From: Leucobacter coleopterorum
GTDB lineage: Bacteria; Actinomycetota; Actinomycetes; Actinomycetales; Microbacteriaceae
Direction: 5' to 3'
Length of the DNA: 64,000 bases
Assembly: GCF_011382985.1 (NCBI RefSeq)
Contig: NZ_CP049933.1
Location: 2,790,001-2,854,000 of the forward strand
The notes below the pieces were generated by a model. That model did not search any database. It was given only the letters and a program-made list of their open reading frames with translations, and had not been told where the DNA came from. Below, in pieces: positions 40,871 to 51,062 of this stretch. The position numbers were made by a program, and so were the translations under genes. The number at the start of each line of letters is the position of its first letter. Position 1 is the first letter of the stretch.

Positions 40871-43220
40871 CGAAATTGGCCAACCCAAGCTGCTCAAGGA
40901 TCTTGCGTGAGGCTTCACCCTGTTCCCAGAGTAGGAAACGCTCAACAAACTCTTGCCGTTTCGGCTCGTAGCGATTATGCCAAGACTCAAGGTCTGAGCT
41001 CAGCCGAATAGCCTCGATGAGCTCTTCGGTCGTCTTGGCGACCGCTCCAGGTGCGACTTCATCGACATTGAAGTAGCTGCCCCGGGTTGCGTTGTAATGC
41101 TCGATGTCTGGCGTAAACAGTACCAGCGGTTTGCGAAGATGCGTGTAGCCAAACATCAGCGACGAGTAGTCAGAGACCACAACGTCGGACACAGACAACA
41201 GTTCGTTGATGGACCCGCCGATTTTGCGAACAGTGGCTCGGGATCGCGATGCCTCGGATTCCAACGTGGCGGGAATGTAAGCGGGATTAACACGAACCTC
41301 TCCCATGAGCTTCACAAATGGGGAAGAAACAGGATCCGACGCAAAATCGGTCAGCTCTTGGAAGTCGATCAGGGCCATCTGAGTGTGATTGAAGGGGTGC
41401 ACCTTCATGACGAACTGATACTCGTCACCCAACTGCCGCTGCATCTCCCGCACATCGAGCAGGCAGGGAAACCGCGAACCCTTCTTGTTGCGAAAGGTCG
41501 GCGCGTACAGCACGATCCGCTTTTCGGGGTCGAGTCCGTACCGTTGCCGTATCGCAGCCGACTGATCCCTCTGAGAGGGCGTCACGAGCGCATCGTGCTG
41601 CGGCAAACCAGTCGCAAGAACCCGCACGTTTACCGCGTGTGATTTCATGAAGGTCTCAGCGACGAACGGACTCGTTGAAACAAGGTAGTCGTAGCGGCTC
41701 GCGCGTGCCAGAAAGGCGGCTCTCCCTTTCGCCGAAACGGCAAACTCGGAGTCGAGACCCATCTTCTTAATGGGAATGCCGTGAGTGACCTGCACTTCAA
41801 CCTGACCGCGCCGCTTTTGCGTACACTGATTGGTTCGAAACCCAAGCTGAAAGTTCACGTCGTTAAAGAGGTACTTCGCCCTCCACAGGTAGCAGTAATA
41901 GGCGAGGCTGGTGTTACGCACCACCCGAATCCGGTGTGGGTGCTCAGCCAAGCGAGACACTTCCGCTTGAATACGCTCTTGTTCAGCGCCCGTCGCAAAC
42001 ACCACACTTCTAAACCGCGGGTTCTGTCGGTTCAGCTCGAGACAGATGGCAGGCGGGCCAAACGATGGTGAAAAACTCTTTCCCCAGTAGGACGAAAACA
42101 CCGCCGTCTTTTTCATCACCGGAAGCCAAAGTAAAGCTGGCCGAAGCACCAGATACACCAGCGCATTTCGAATGCTTCGTTTCATCGCTGGCCAGCGACG
42201 TGCCCGCCGCTGTGGTCCCCGGTGTGTTGGTGCCTGCAAAGCTTGCTCAAGGGCAGCCGCATCATCATGCTTCGCCACCATTGCCCACTCAGCGATAGGG
42301 GAAGGCACCCGAGCAATCGCCTCATCTGACACGGGTCCTAGAATCTTGTGCACTTCTTCAGCGATGTAGCGCTGTGTCTCCGCATCGTGCTTCGGATACT
42401 CAAAAAATATGCGCCGCAGGTTGTAGTCCACGATCGCAAACCCAAGCTCCTCATTCAAACGAGTCGAGGATCCGCGCGCCGCGAAGTGCCCCTGAATATG
42501 CGCAAGTGCCCACAGTCGATCGTGTGCTTTGGTCGGACTGAGCGACTGCGTGATGCTGCCGGGGGTTCTGCGCCAGAAATACCCTGCCTCCGCCAACACG
42601 TCAAATGCCGAGGCTTTGTCGTAGAGAATGGGGGTGGTTGCGACGTCTTCAAAGATGCGCCCCTCCGGAAACCTGACGCCACTGCCGACAAAAAAGTCAC
42701 GTCGATAGATTTTGTTCCACGCGGTGAAGTCACGCAGATACTCTGGGTGCTCGTCAAGCGTCAGTCCTCGCCTCGACTCTTGAAATAGATCTTCGCTTCG
42801 CACAAATGGTTTCGCGTGACGGTTTCGTGCAGAAAACCGGTACGGTGCCGCTGTAATGAAGTCAGAACCTGACTGAGACAGCACCTCAAGCATGCGCGCG
42901 TAAACTCCGTCAGGCACGATGTCATCTGAATCAAGAAACGTCAAGTATTGGCCTTTTGCCGCGTCAAGTCCCGTGTTTCGCGCTGCAGAAAGACCCCCGT
43001 TCGTTCTACTCACAATCTGGACTTCGGGTTGGCGGCCCGCCCACTTCTCGGCAATGAGCGCCGAACCGTCTGTAGAACCATCATCAACTACGATGACTTC
43101 GAACTCGCCCGCGCTCATTCCCTGCTGAAACACAGAGGCAAGGCACTGGTCGAGGTACTGGGCAACGTTGTACACAGGCACCACAACCGAAAGCAATAAC
43201 TGTTTTTCTGGGCTATTCAC
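40863..43220 (-). CDS. Bifunctional GT2 / CDP-glycerol:glycerophosphate-type transferase, copy A
   Basis: A 785-residue protein. Residues 1-330 are a GT2 domain (SVVVPVYNVAQYLDQCLASV; VVDDGSTDGS; GLSAARNTGLDAA; TFLDSDDIVPDGV). Residues ~370-785 are a TagF/TarF-like GT-B domain: VQVTHGIPIKKMG with the catalytic His, LYAPTFRNKKGS, MKVHPFNHTQ and VVSDYSSLMFGYTHLRKPLVLF. It would add a sugar and a glycerol-phosphate-type unit to a teichoic-acid-like chain in the cytoplasm. Its ATG lies inside the end of copy B, an eight-base overlap. Copies A and B are a tandem duplication. Confidence 0.9.
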   Translation of the reverse strand: MNSPEKQLLLSVVVPVYNVAQYLDQCLASVFQQGMSAGEFEVIVVDDGSTDGSALIAEKWAGRQPEVQIVSRTNGGLSAARNTGLDAAKGQYLTFLDSDDIVPDGVYARMLEVLSQSGSDFITAAPYRFSARNRHAKPFVRSEDLFQESRRGLTLDEHPEYLRDFTAWNKIYRRDFFVGSGVRFPEGRIFEDVATTPILYDKASAFDVLAEAGYFWRRTPGSITQSLSPTKAHDRLWALAHIQGHFAARGSSTRLNEELGFAIVDYNLRRIFFEYPKHDAETQRYIAEEVHKILGPVSDEAIARVPSPIAEWAMVAKHDDAAALEQALQAPTHRGPQRRARRWPAMKRSIRNALVYLVLRPALLWLPVMKKTAVFSSYWGKSFSPSFGPPAICLELNRQNPRFRSVVFATGAEQERIQAEVSRLAEHPHRIRVVRNTSLAYYCYLWRAKYLFNDVNFQLGFRTNQCTQKRRGQVEVQVTHGIPIKKMGLDSEFAVSAKGRAAFLARASRYDYLVSTSPFVAETFMKSHAVNVRVLATGLPQHDALVTPSQRDQSAAIRQRYGLDPEKRIVLYAPTFRNKKGSRFPCLLDVREMQRQLGDEYQFVMKVHPFNHTQMALIDFQELTDFASDPVSSPFVKLMGEVRVNPAYIPATLESEASRSRATVRKIGGSINELLSVSDVVVSDYSSLMFGYTHLRKPLVLFTPDIEHYNATRGSYFNVDEVAPGAVAKTTEELIEAIRLSSDLESWHNRYEPKRQEFVERFLLWEQGEASRKILEQLGLANFAA

Positions 43221-45657
43221 TTTCTGTGCCAGTCATCAATCCGAGTGCAGCGAGAACCTTGCGCGATGCATCGCCTCGGTCCCACTCCAAAAATCGTTCA
43301 GTGAACACGTTCCGCTTCACGTCGAAACGTTCGTTCCACGAATCCGCATCCGAGCTCAAACGAATAGCCTCAATGACCTGCTCGGTCGTTTTGGTAACGG
43401 CTCCGGGAGCAATCTCGTCGACGTTGTAGTAGCTGCCGCGGGTTGCGTTGTAGTGGTCGATGTCTGGCGTAAACAGCACCAGCGGTTTGCGCAGATGTGT
43501 GTAGCCAAACATGAGCGAGGAGTAGTCAGAGATCACCACGTCCGCCACAAACATCAGTTCGTTGATAGAACCGTCGACTTTACGAACAGTGTCGCGGGAT
43601 CGCGATGCTTCGTAATCCAGTGTCGCAGCAACGTAGCTGGGATCCAAGCGAACCTCACCCATCAACTTCACGAACGGGGAGGGAACGGGATCCTGAGCAA
43701 AATCGGTCAGCTCCCGGAAGTCGATCAGGCCAAGCTGGGTGTGGTTGAAGGGGTGCACCTTCATGACGAGCTGGTACTCGTCGCCGAGCTGATCCTGCAT
43801 CATGTGGAGATCGAGCAGGCAGGGAAAGACGGATCCGTCGGCGTTGCGGAACGTCGGCGCATACACGGCGATTCGCTTTTGGGGGTCCAGGCCATACTTC
43901 TTACGGATCCGCAGCAGTTCCTGCGCATCCGGCGGTGTAAAGAGCACGTCGTGCTGCGGCAACCCGGCCTGCAGCACCCGCGGCTCTATGCCGAAGGAGT
44001 GTGCGTATGTCTCTGCGACGAGCGGGCTCGTCGACACGAGATAGTCACAGCGCTGACTGCGCGCGAGAAAGACCTTCCGTTCGGCGAGATCGATTGCAGC
44101 CTCCGAGTCGATCCCCATCTTTTTGATCGGGATCCCGTGTGTCGTCTGCACCTCGATTTGCCCTGGCCGCTTGCCGGTGAACTTATCGACACGGAAGGCG
44201 AGCTGAAAGTTGGCGTCGTTAAAAAGGTACTTCGCTCGCCAGATGTACCAGTAGTAGGCGAAGCTCGTGTTGCGAACCACCTTGATCCTGCGAGGATCCG
44301 CCGCGAGCTCTCTCACCCTCGCGCGAATACGGCGCTGATCGTTTCGTGTCGCGAACACGATACTCCGCATCGAGGGGTTCGAACGATTGAGCTCAATGCA
44401 GACTGCCGCCGGCCCGTCTGAAAGCGAGAACTTCTGGCCCCAGTAGTTTGAGAACACCGCAGTGTTTTCGAGTAGTGGCATCCGAAACAGAACGGGTCGG
44501 AGGGCCAGATACACGAAGAAGTTTCGCAGTCGGCGCGCGGAATCGGGGAGTCGACGTGAGTCACGTATGCGATCGCGCAGACTCTGTCGCGGCAAGGACT
44601 GAGATTGAACGGCGGCGGTTGAGCCGGGCGGAATATCTGGCAGATTCTCATGCTGCGAGGTGCGCAGCGCACTGTCGAGCCCCGCGGCGTCGCCACGCTT
44701 TGCCAGCATCGCCCAATCACTCAGCGGTGATTGCACCCGGGTGATGGTCTCATCGGGCACAGACGCAAGAACCTCTCGCGACTTCTCCGCGATATAACGC
44801 TGCGTCTCTTCATCGAGCTGAAAGTACTCAAGAAAGGTCCAGCGCAGGTTGTAGTCGACAATCGCAAACCCGAGTTCGTCCTGCAAACGGGGTGAGGATC
44901 CGCGCTCCTTGAAATAGTGCTGAATGTGCGCAAGTGCCGCCAGCCGGTCGTGTGCTTTCACGGGCTTGATCGTTTGAGTGATGCTGCCCGGTGTCATGCG
45001 CCAGAAATAGCCGGCCTCGGCGAACACGTCAAAAGCTTTGGCCTTGCTGTAGAGGATTGGGCTCGTGGCGATCTCTTCGTAAATGCGCCCCTCGGGAAAG
45101 CGCACTTCGCTCTCTACAAAGAACTCGCGTCGATAGATTTTGTTCCACGCAGCAAAGTCGCGCAGATACTCGGGATGCTGCTCGAGTGTGACCGCTCGCC
45201 GCGACTCATGGTAGAGATCGGCGCTGCGCGCAAAGGGTTTCGCGTGCCGATCCCACCCCGCAAACCGAAAGGGTGCCGCGGTGATGAAGTCAGACCCTGT
45301 CTGCCGCAGCACGTCAATCATGCGTCGGTAAGCTCCCGAGGGAATGATGTCGTCTGAGTCGAGAAAGGTTAAGAAGGTGCCGGTGGCCAGGTCAAGACCT
45401 GTGTTTCGCGCTGCGGAAAGCCCGCTGTTCGGCTGACGCACGCTCTGCAGTTCTGCGTGGCGTCTTGCCCACTTATCCGCGATAAGCCCTGAGCCGTCCG
45501 TTGAACCATCGTCGACAACAATGACCTCGAGTTCCCCAGGCGCAAACCCCTGGTCAAACACCGAGGCGAGGCACTGGTCGAAGTACTGGGCAACGTTGTA
45601 AACCGGCACCACGACCGACAGCAGCGGCTGCCCAGCAGAACTACTCGTGTTTTGCAT
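43213..45657 (-). CDS. Bifunctional GT2 / CDP-glycerol:glycerophosphate-type transferase, copy B
   Basis: An 814-residue paralogue of copy A with the same motifs: VVDDGSTDGS and TFLDSDDIIPSGA in the GT2 half; VQTTHGIPIKKMG, VYAPTFRNADGS, MKVHPFNHTQ and VISDYSSLMFGYTHLRKPLVLF in the glycerophosphotransferase half. Most differences from A are in the linker (Pro/Arg-rich, about residues 345-375) and near the acceptor side of the GT2. The two copies may add different sugars or act at different steps. ATG 45657 has GAGAGGGA upstream. It begins 22 bases after the pyruvyltransferase gene, so the three are one operon. Confidence 0.9.
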   Translation of the reverse strand: MQNTSSSAGQPLLSVVVPVYNVAQYFDQCLASVFDQGFAPGELEVIVVDDGSTDGSGLIADKWARRHAELQSVRQPNSGLSAARNTGLDLATGTFLTFLDSDDIIPSGAYRRMIDVLRQTGSDFITAAPFRFAGWDRHAKPFARSADLYHESRRAVTLEQHPEYLRDFAAWNKIYRREFFVESEVRFPEGRIYEEIATSPILYSKAKAFDVFAEAGYFWRMTPGSITQTIKPVKAHDRLAALAHIQHYFKERGSSPRLQDELGFAIVDYNLRWTFLEYFQLDEETQRYIAEKSREVLASVPDETITRVQSPLSDWAMLAKRGDAAGLDSALRTSQHENLPDIPPGSTAAVQSQSLPRQSLRDRIRDSRRLPDSARRLRNFFVYLALRPVLFRMPLLENTAVFSNYWGQKFSLSDGPAAVCIELNRSNPSMRSIVFATRNDQRRIRARVRELAADPRRIKVVRNTSFAYYWYIWRAKYLFNDANFQLAFRVDKFTGKRPGQIEVQTTHGIPIKKMGIDSEAAIDLAERKVFLARSQRCDYLVSTSPLVAETYAHSFGIEPRVLQAGLPQHDVLFTPPDAQELLRIRKKYGLDPQKRIAVYAPTFRNADGSVFPCLLDLHMMQDQLGDEYQLVMKVHPFNHTQLGLIDFRELTDFAQDPVPSPFVKLMGEVRLDPSYVAATLDYEASRSRDTVRKVDGSINELMFVADVVISDYSSLMFGYTHLRKPLVLFTPDIDHYNATRGSYYNVDEIAPGAVTKTTEQVIEAIRLSSDADSWNERFDVKRNVFTERFLEWDRGDASRKVLAALGLMTGTESE

Positions 45658-45679
45658 CTGTCCCTCTCTAGTCGCGCGC

Positions 45680-47178
45680 CTAGCGCCGACGCTGGAGTTT
45701 CGTCCGGATCCGATCCCTCAGCGCCGCACCAGGTGGGCGGAGCCGGTGTCGAATTTCAGCAAGTTCGGCCCTGAACTCGCCCCTAAGCTGCTGTAGCTGT
45801 TCCTCTCGCGCGGCTTTATCTGCGCGAGCCTCAAGGCGCTGTAGGTTGGTCCCTTCTTGAGCCACTCTGGCGAGTGCCAGCAGCTCGGTGGTTCGTTCGT
45901 CAGCCCAGGTCAGTATCTCGGCAGGCGGGTGATCTTCAAGAAGCGGAGCCCCTGAGCCCGCAATATCGGAAACAATCCCGTCCCACCAGCGTGCCTGATA
46001 CTCACGCATTTGCGCCCCGGCCGCCACGCTATGGGCGCGGAATGTGTCGAGACGCGCTCCAATGGCCTCCATAAGGCGCGAACCGAACAGCGGCTGCCAC
46101 GCCTCGAAGGGAATCGCGAACTGTTCCATACCTACATTGCTGAGCGCGCCGCGCATACGAATTGCCGAGTAGTAGCTCGTCACGATACCAACGGCGGGCA
46201 CTCCCACCGCGGCACCAAACACGACAGGGTGATAACGGGTGGATACCGTGAACTGGGCCCCCTGCGTTACCGCAAGCAGATCCCTAGCCGACATCATGGG
46301 GACGGATCGCACACGTCCGCTCTGAGAATAGCGCTCAATGTGTTCATGGCCGGTGACGTCATTTTTGGGTGTGCGTGGGGTGTTTGGATCAAGCGATCCC
46401 ATATGTGGCAGCAGAAGCACGTTCACGTCACCCTGCGCCACGATGTCGTCGAGGATCGCTGCAATCCTGCGGTAGTAGTCCTGCTGTGAGAGCGCAGTAG
46501 ACCACGAGTGAAACGTGAAGCTGGCGACTAGGTACCGTTCCGGCAACGCAAGATCCGCGAGTGTTTCCGGTGAGAGCGCAGAGGGCTCAAGCAGAACCGC
46601 ATCGTCGAGTGTGTGCACGACGGAGGCTTCGCTCCCCGCGACCTCGCGCATGAGAGCGGTTGTGGTTGCCTCTCGTGCACCAAATACCCTCGCGTAACCA
46701 GCCATCTCGCGCATCAGCTTGCGGTCCAGGTCGTTCAGTTCGGGGCCAACTGTCTGGCTCGTGATATACAGCGGAATACCCCGAGCCTCCGCGATGCGCT
46801 TGAGCGTCAGCCGCTCAAAGATGTGGTGCGCCCAGCTCGAATTGAGGTTCCCGCCGCCAGCAATCAATACCGCGTCAGCGGTTTCAACCGACCGAAGAGT
46901 CTCAACCGCATAGTCCGGGATCGCCGTGTCATCGTTCAGCGCTGCGACGATCTCGGCGAAGCGCGCTTCCATCTTCTTACGATTAGGCAGCGTCCTAAAA
47001 CCGAACTGTGGCACCGTATCAACGTGATAAAAATCACGCGACAGCGCAGGGTCCCCCGCGATGAGCGTCACCTCGGCTCCGCGACGCTGCAGCTGCGTGA
47101 TGGCAACCTCGGTCATAGCTTCGTCACCGAGATGGTAGTCCCGCTGCCAGCTCACATCCCGATCACCACTACTCTCAT
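45680..47178 (-). CDS. Polysaccharide pyruvyltransferase (one-base frameshift at codon 8)
   Basis: The ATG at 47178 has GGAGG before it. Its frame MRVVVIG breaks at a G run read as CCC at 47158-47160; one more G gives GDVSWQRDYHLGDEAMTEVAI, typical of PS_pyruv_trans (CsaB-like) proteins. Further features: DAVLIAGGGNLNSSWAHH, ITSQTVGPEL, VFGAREATTTALM, STRYHPVVFGAAVGVPAVGI. The C-terminal ~80 residues are a coiled coil. It has 499 residues after restoration. These enzymes add pyruvate ketals from phosphoenolpyruvate to cell-wall glycans, and pyruvylated glycans are the ligand of SLH domains, which the metalloprotease in this window carries. Confidence 0.88.
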
Positions 47179-47223
47179 GGTGTTCCAACCTCCGGCCGCA
47201 GTTCGCTTTGTCTCTGCGCAAGC

Positions 47224-49222
47224 CTACCCTGGCAGGGCATCGACTATCCCGTTCAGTGTCGTCGAGTCATCCGCGGAGAACGCACCCGCTATGAGGCGGT
47301 CTCGATAACCAGTGAGCAGGAGTGTCTCCTCAGGAAAAAACCTGTAGTAGCCACCATCGCCGCAGAGTCTCTGCCGCTCTTCAGCATTGTCCGCCGCAAT
47401 CAGGTCGACGTGGCTCGGGTTTAAAGTCCAGTAGTCGCGTGCACCGAGTGGGGTGTCATTCAGGTACACGTTGCTCCAACTCTTCCCGAGTACCCTGTCC
47501 GGGAACGGCAGGTGGTTGTCGACGCTCACACTCACAACCGCGCGGGCCCGCTTCAAAAGCAGAAAGTGTCTGATGCTCCCAGCTGCCACAGCGGGCAACC
47601 CCGCGCGGCGCAGAGAGGTGAAAGCCGCAGACCCGGCTTCCGCAACTGCCCAGGCGTTGACCGCGGGGCTCACGATGCCCGCACGCAGCAGGCGCTCCAG
47701 CGAAGCTCCGCCCTTCGCAGTCATCTCAAACACGACAGCACCATTGAACCGGTGCAGGTATCCCGTAGCATCCGCGATCCGCAACGGTAGCGAGTAGCGC
47801 AGGCGTGCGAGTTTGCCACCGACTCGGCCGCCCAGAGAATCGTTGTCTAGGCGCTCAGCCCCCTCAACTCCATCTGTATCAAGAAGTCTTGGTCGATCCT
47901 GTCCCAGCTTGTGCCGGATTTCGTCGGCAAACAAGGGCGCGCCCCCGAGTTCGAACGCAAGCCCGTCTGCAATCAGGCTCGCACCCGCGGTGGGCGGTGG
48001 GTTCAATCGCAGGATGTGCTCGACCGCCCAGGTCCCCCCAAGGTACTCGATACTGCGCGCCTTAGAGTCCACGATCTGAGATGCCGTCCCTCGATTCGCA
48101 GCCCCCTGGGTAACGAGAGATTCGAAGAAACAAACGAGACGCACGCGGTGCTCTCACTCGCAACAACTCCCAGTCTCTCTACGGGCGAGGAGCGCAATTC
48201 ACCCTGCGCAGCGGCTAACCAGGCAGCTCGCATATCGAGCGGTACATCGTGTAGTCGAAACGCACGGATCCGCGCGGCCCCGATGCTGCGTAAGTTTTTT
48301 TGCAGGGCTCCGCGAATCTCCGCGAGCACTCCGGCATCCGTCTCATAGACCGGAGAATCCGCGCTTCGGTTACGCCTGAACAAATAGAAGGTGAAGTAGA
48401 GAATGGTGTTCGCAAGCCACTGCGGGCAGTCGTCACTGCCCGTTTCATGTGCACTCAGCTCAAGCAGTCTTCTGTGGGCGCGCCCGAAAACAAGCTTGTA
48501 CCGCGTCACATTCTGCTGCTGCTGATCAACGATCGACGAACCGTCACCTCGTCTGCGGTACTCGTAGACCGCCAGAGGCACCAGCGTGTAGGCGGCGCGC
48601 GTGAGCAACAGATATCGTGCGATGAAGTCGGAGTCGGAAGCCTGCGGAAGCTGCTCATCGAAGCGCAGCTGATGCCTCTCAATCAGTTGGCGGCGCAAAA
48701 AAACTGTGCCACCTGGGGTTTGCAGACGATCGGGTTCCCGTGCCAGATCCACCTCGTAAGGTTCGTCGCGGTCGAACCGAAAATCGAAGGGGTGCGGCAG
48801 CGGGTGACCGTCGGCGTCTTTGAGTGCAACCCTCCCAGAGAGCATCTGAGCCTGGGGAAACTGAGCGGTCGCGCCCGCGACAAGCGCGAGGTAATCGGGG
48901 CAAGCCAGTCATCAGGATCCGGACACGAAATCCACTCACCACGCGCTGAGTCGAGCCCCACATTTCGAGCGGAGGCAACCCCACCGTTCGGTTTCGAGAT
49001 GAGGCGCACCGCGTAATCCGTGTGCTGCATCCACTCCCGCACGATCGCCTCAGAGTTTTCAGGGCAACCATCAATCACAAATACGAGCTCGTACTCCGAG
49101 TGATTCGCCGTCTGATTGTCGAGCGAGGCCAAAAAGTCGGGAAGGTAACGTTCGACCTTATAACAGGCCACGATTAGCGTGTTCTGCGGTGCTCGCAAGC
49201 CCCAGGCATCATTATCAAGCAT
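47224..49222 (-). CDS. GT2 with C-terminal transferase-like region (two one-base frameshifts)
   Basis: Three overlapping frames join into 666 residues when a base is added at GGGG 48897-48900 and at CCCCC 48102-48106. The GT2 domain starts TLIVACYKVERYLPDFLASL, with FVIDGCPENSEAIVREW, GGVASARNVGLDSARG and CPDPDDWLAP. After the first junction it continues DYLALVAGATAQFPQAQMLSG. Later parts (YRRRGDGSSI; RRNRSADSPVYE; KARSIEYLGGTW) match the gene at 56143 in order. It lacks the long C-terminal transferase domain of that gene. ATG 49222 is chosen with GGAGTGGGG upstream. It is the first gene of the minus-strand operon. Confidence 0.82.
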
Positions 49223-49328
49223 CGTCCCCACTCCATCAGTCTGCCTAGCCAATCTACCAATCAGGGGCGACGCGGTGTACGAAACAGGTCCGCCCTGCCA
49301 CTTCCAAGTGTCTGCACAAAGAAACGCA

Positions 49329-49334
49329 TAGAAT
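49329..49334 (+). promoter_or_regulatory. -10 element of a probably leaderless dehydrogenase mRNA
   Basis: TAGAAT (49329-49334) lies six bases before the GTG at 49341, so transcription would start at or next to the start codon. No ribosome site is visible. A -35 box is not clear. Confidence 0.45.
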
Positions 49335-49340
49335 GGCACG

Positions 49341-50611
49341 GTGAGTAATTCTTCTGGAGCCAAACTGGTAGTTATCGGCCAGGGCTATGTCGGTCTTCCC
49401 CTTGCCGTCCGCGCCGTCGAGGCGGGCTACAACGTCGTCGGAATTGACTTCGACCAACGTCGCATCGATGCCCTCAATCAGGGCGAGTCGTACGTCGAAG
49501 ACATTTCACACGACCAGCTGGCGGCGGTAATTGCCACCAGCCGTTACCAGGCGACCAATGACTATGCGCTCGCGGCGAACTTTGATTTTGCCGTGATCAC
49601 GGTACCCACCCCGCTAAAAGATTCACTTCCTGACCTTTCTTACATCGAAAGCTCTGGCACTTCGCTAGCCCCTTACATTACGCGCGGCGCAACCGTCATC
49701 CTTGAATCAACGACTTATCCCGGAACCACCCAAGAACTGCTGGTGCCGGTGCTTGAGGCAGGATCCGGGCTCGTTGCAGGATCCGACTTCTACGTCGGCT
49801 ACAGTCCTGAGCGCATCGATCCTGGCAACCAGAACTTCAGCTTCAAGACGACTCCGAAAATCGTGTCGGGCATCGATGCCCCTCGCTCGCGAAGATCAAC
49901 GGCTTGTTTTCAGACCTCGTCGATCAGACCGTGCCGGTCAGCACTCCACGCGAGGCCGAGATGGCCAAACTACTCGAGAACACTTTCCGCCACGTCAACA
50001 TTGCCCTCGTTAATGAGCTCGCTGTGTTTGCGCACGAGCTGGGCGTAGACGTCTGGGAAGCAATCGATGCGGCAGCGACAAAGCCGTTTGGCTACATGAA
50101 GTTCACTCCAGGTCCCGGCGTAGGAGGTCACTGCCTCCCCATCGACCCGAGCTACCTGTCTTGGAAGGTGCGCACCGAGCTCGGCCGCTCCTTCCGCTTC
50201 GTTGAATTGGCGAACGATGTGAATGAGCACATGCCTGATCACGTTGTGCAGCGGGTCATGCACATTTTGAACGACGAGGGCAAAGCTCTCAAGGGCGCAA
50301 AAGTGATCGTCGTGGGCGTGGCCTACAAGAAAGATTCCGGAGACTCTCGCGAGTCTCCGGCGCTCCGCATCATCGAGCTCCTAAACAGCTTCCACGCAAC
50401 AGTTCTTGGTGTTGACAGCCTTGTGGAAGACCACCGCTGGCCCAAGGGTATCGAGCGGGTCGAACTCTCAGACGAGGTCCTCTCGGAAGCAGATATCGCT
50501 ATCGTGGTGACCGATCACTCCGACATCGACCTCTCTAAGCTTGTGGGCTCAGGCTTGCCGGTCTTTGACACCCGCAACAGCCTCGAGGGATCAAACATCC
50601 ACCGACTGTAA
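49341..50611 (+). CDS. UDP-sugar 6-dehydrogenase, WbpA/UDP-GlcNAc type (one-base frameshift)
   Basis: A 423-residue dehydrogenase once one C is added at CCCC 49879-49882. The N-terminus has LVVIGQGYVGLPLAVRA (NAD), TVPTPLKDSLPDLS, ESTTYPGTT and GYSPERIDPGN. Beyond the junction come AKINGLFSDLV, REAEMAKLLENTFRHVNIALVNE and the active-site Cys in GPGVGGHCLPIDPSYLSWK, then GVAYKKDSGDSRESPAL. The SPERIDPGN and GHCLPIDP pattern resembles WbpA-type UDP-N-acetylglucosamine dehydrogenases more than UDP-glucose dehydrogenase. It would supply a UDP-uronic acid. GTG 49341 is probably leaderless. Confidence 0.9.
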
Positions 50612-50674
50612 TCATTCACGCGCCAGATCGCACAGTCACTGTGTGATCCGGCCCTGACTACAAGGCAGTTCTCA

Positions 50675-51049
50675 ATGTCACTCTCTCCTCGCCAACTCGC
50701 AACGGTCGTTTTCGTTGGGGTGTGCATGCTGGCAGCTGCAGCGGTGTGCCTGTTCGCGCCGCTGCGTTTTGCGATACTTGCCGTACTGTTCGCCGTCGGC
50801 GGTTGTGTACTTGTGATCCTCGTTTTCCTGCGCAAGGTACTCTCTTCGATCTACCAGCTGCGCGATGCGATCAACAATGGTGAGGTCGCACTACAGTTAT
50901 CAGCCAAGTCGCCAGCTGACGTCACAGAACGGCTTGATCGCATTGAACGCCATATGCCCGAGCGCATTACAGCGCGGGTCATTTTTGAGCTAGCTCAGCG
51001 CGACCCTCAGCTGCTCGACCCGGCTGGTTCAGACTCCTCGGAACGGTAA
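50675..51049 (+). CDS. Small two-helix membrane protein with charged tail
   Basis: A 124-residue protein with two helices (ATVVFVGVCMLAAAAVCLFA and FAILAVLFAVGGCVLVILVF) and a charged, partly coiled tail (ADVTERLDRIERHMPERI). No family is recognised. Between the dehydrogenase and the giant polymerase, and co-oriented with both, it could be a membrane anchor for a synthase. Confidence 0.75.
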   Translation: MSLSPRQLATVVFVGVCMLAAAAVCLFAPLRFAILAVLFAVGGCVLVILVFLRKVLSSIYQLRDAINNGEVALQLSAKSPADVTERLDRIERHMPERITARVIFELAQRDPQLLDPAGSDSSER

Positions 51050-51062
51050 CTCCTACAGACAC

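Larger units (their letters stand above)
40863..45657 (-). repeat. Tandem duplication of a GT2/glycerophosphotransferase gene
   Basis: The two genes 40863-43220 and 43213-45657 are collinear over their full length and share long nearly identical DNA, for example around the VSDYSSLMFGYTHLRKPLVLFTPDI codons. Copy B carries about 30 extra residues in the inter-domain linker. Equal crossing-over could fuse or lose one copy. Confidence 0.85.

Noticed and set aside
43168..44421. 417-codon plus-strand frame
   Set aside because: Antisense to the tandem GT2/glycerophosphotransferase genes; a similar but broken shadow lies opposite copy A, as expected for a duplicated coding sequence.
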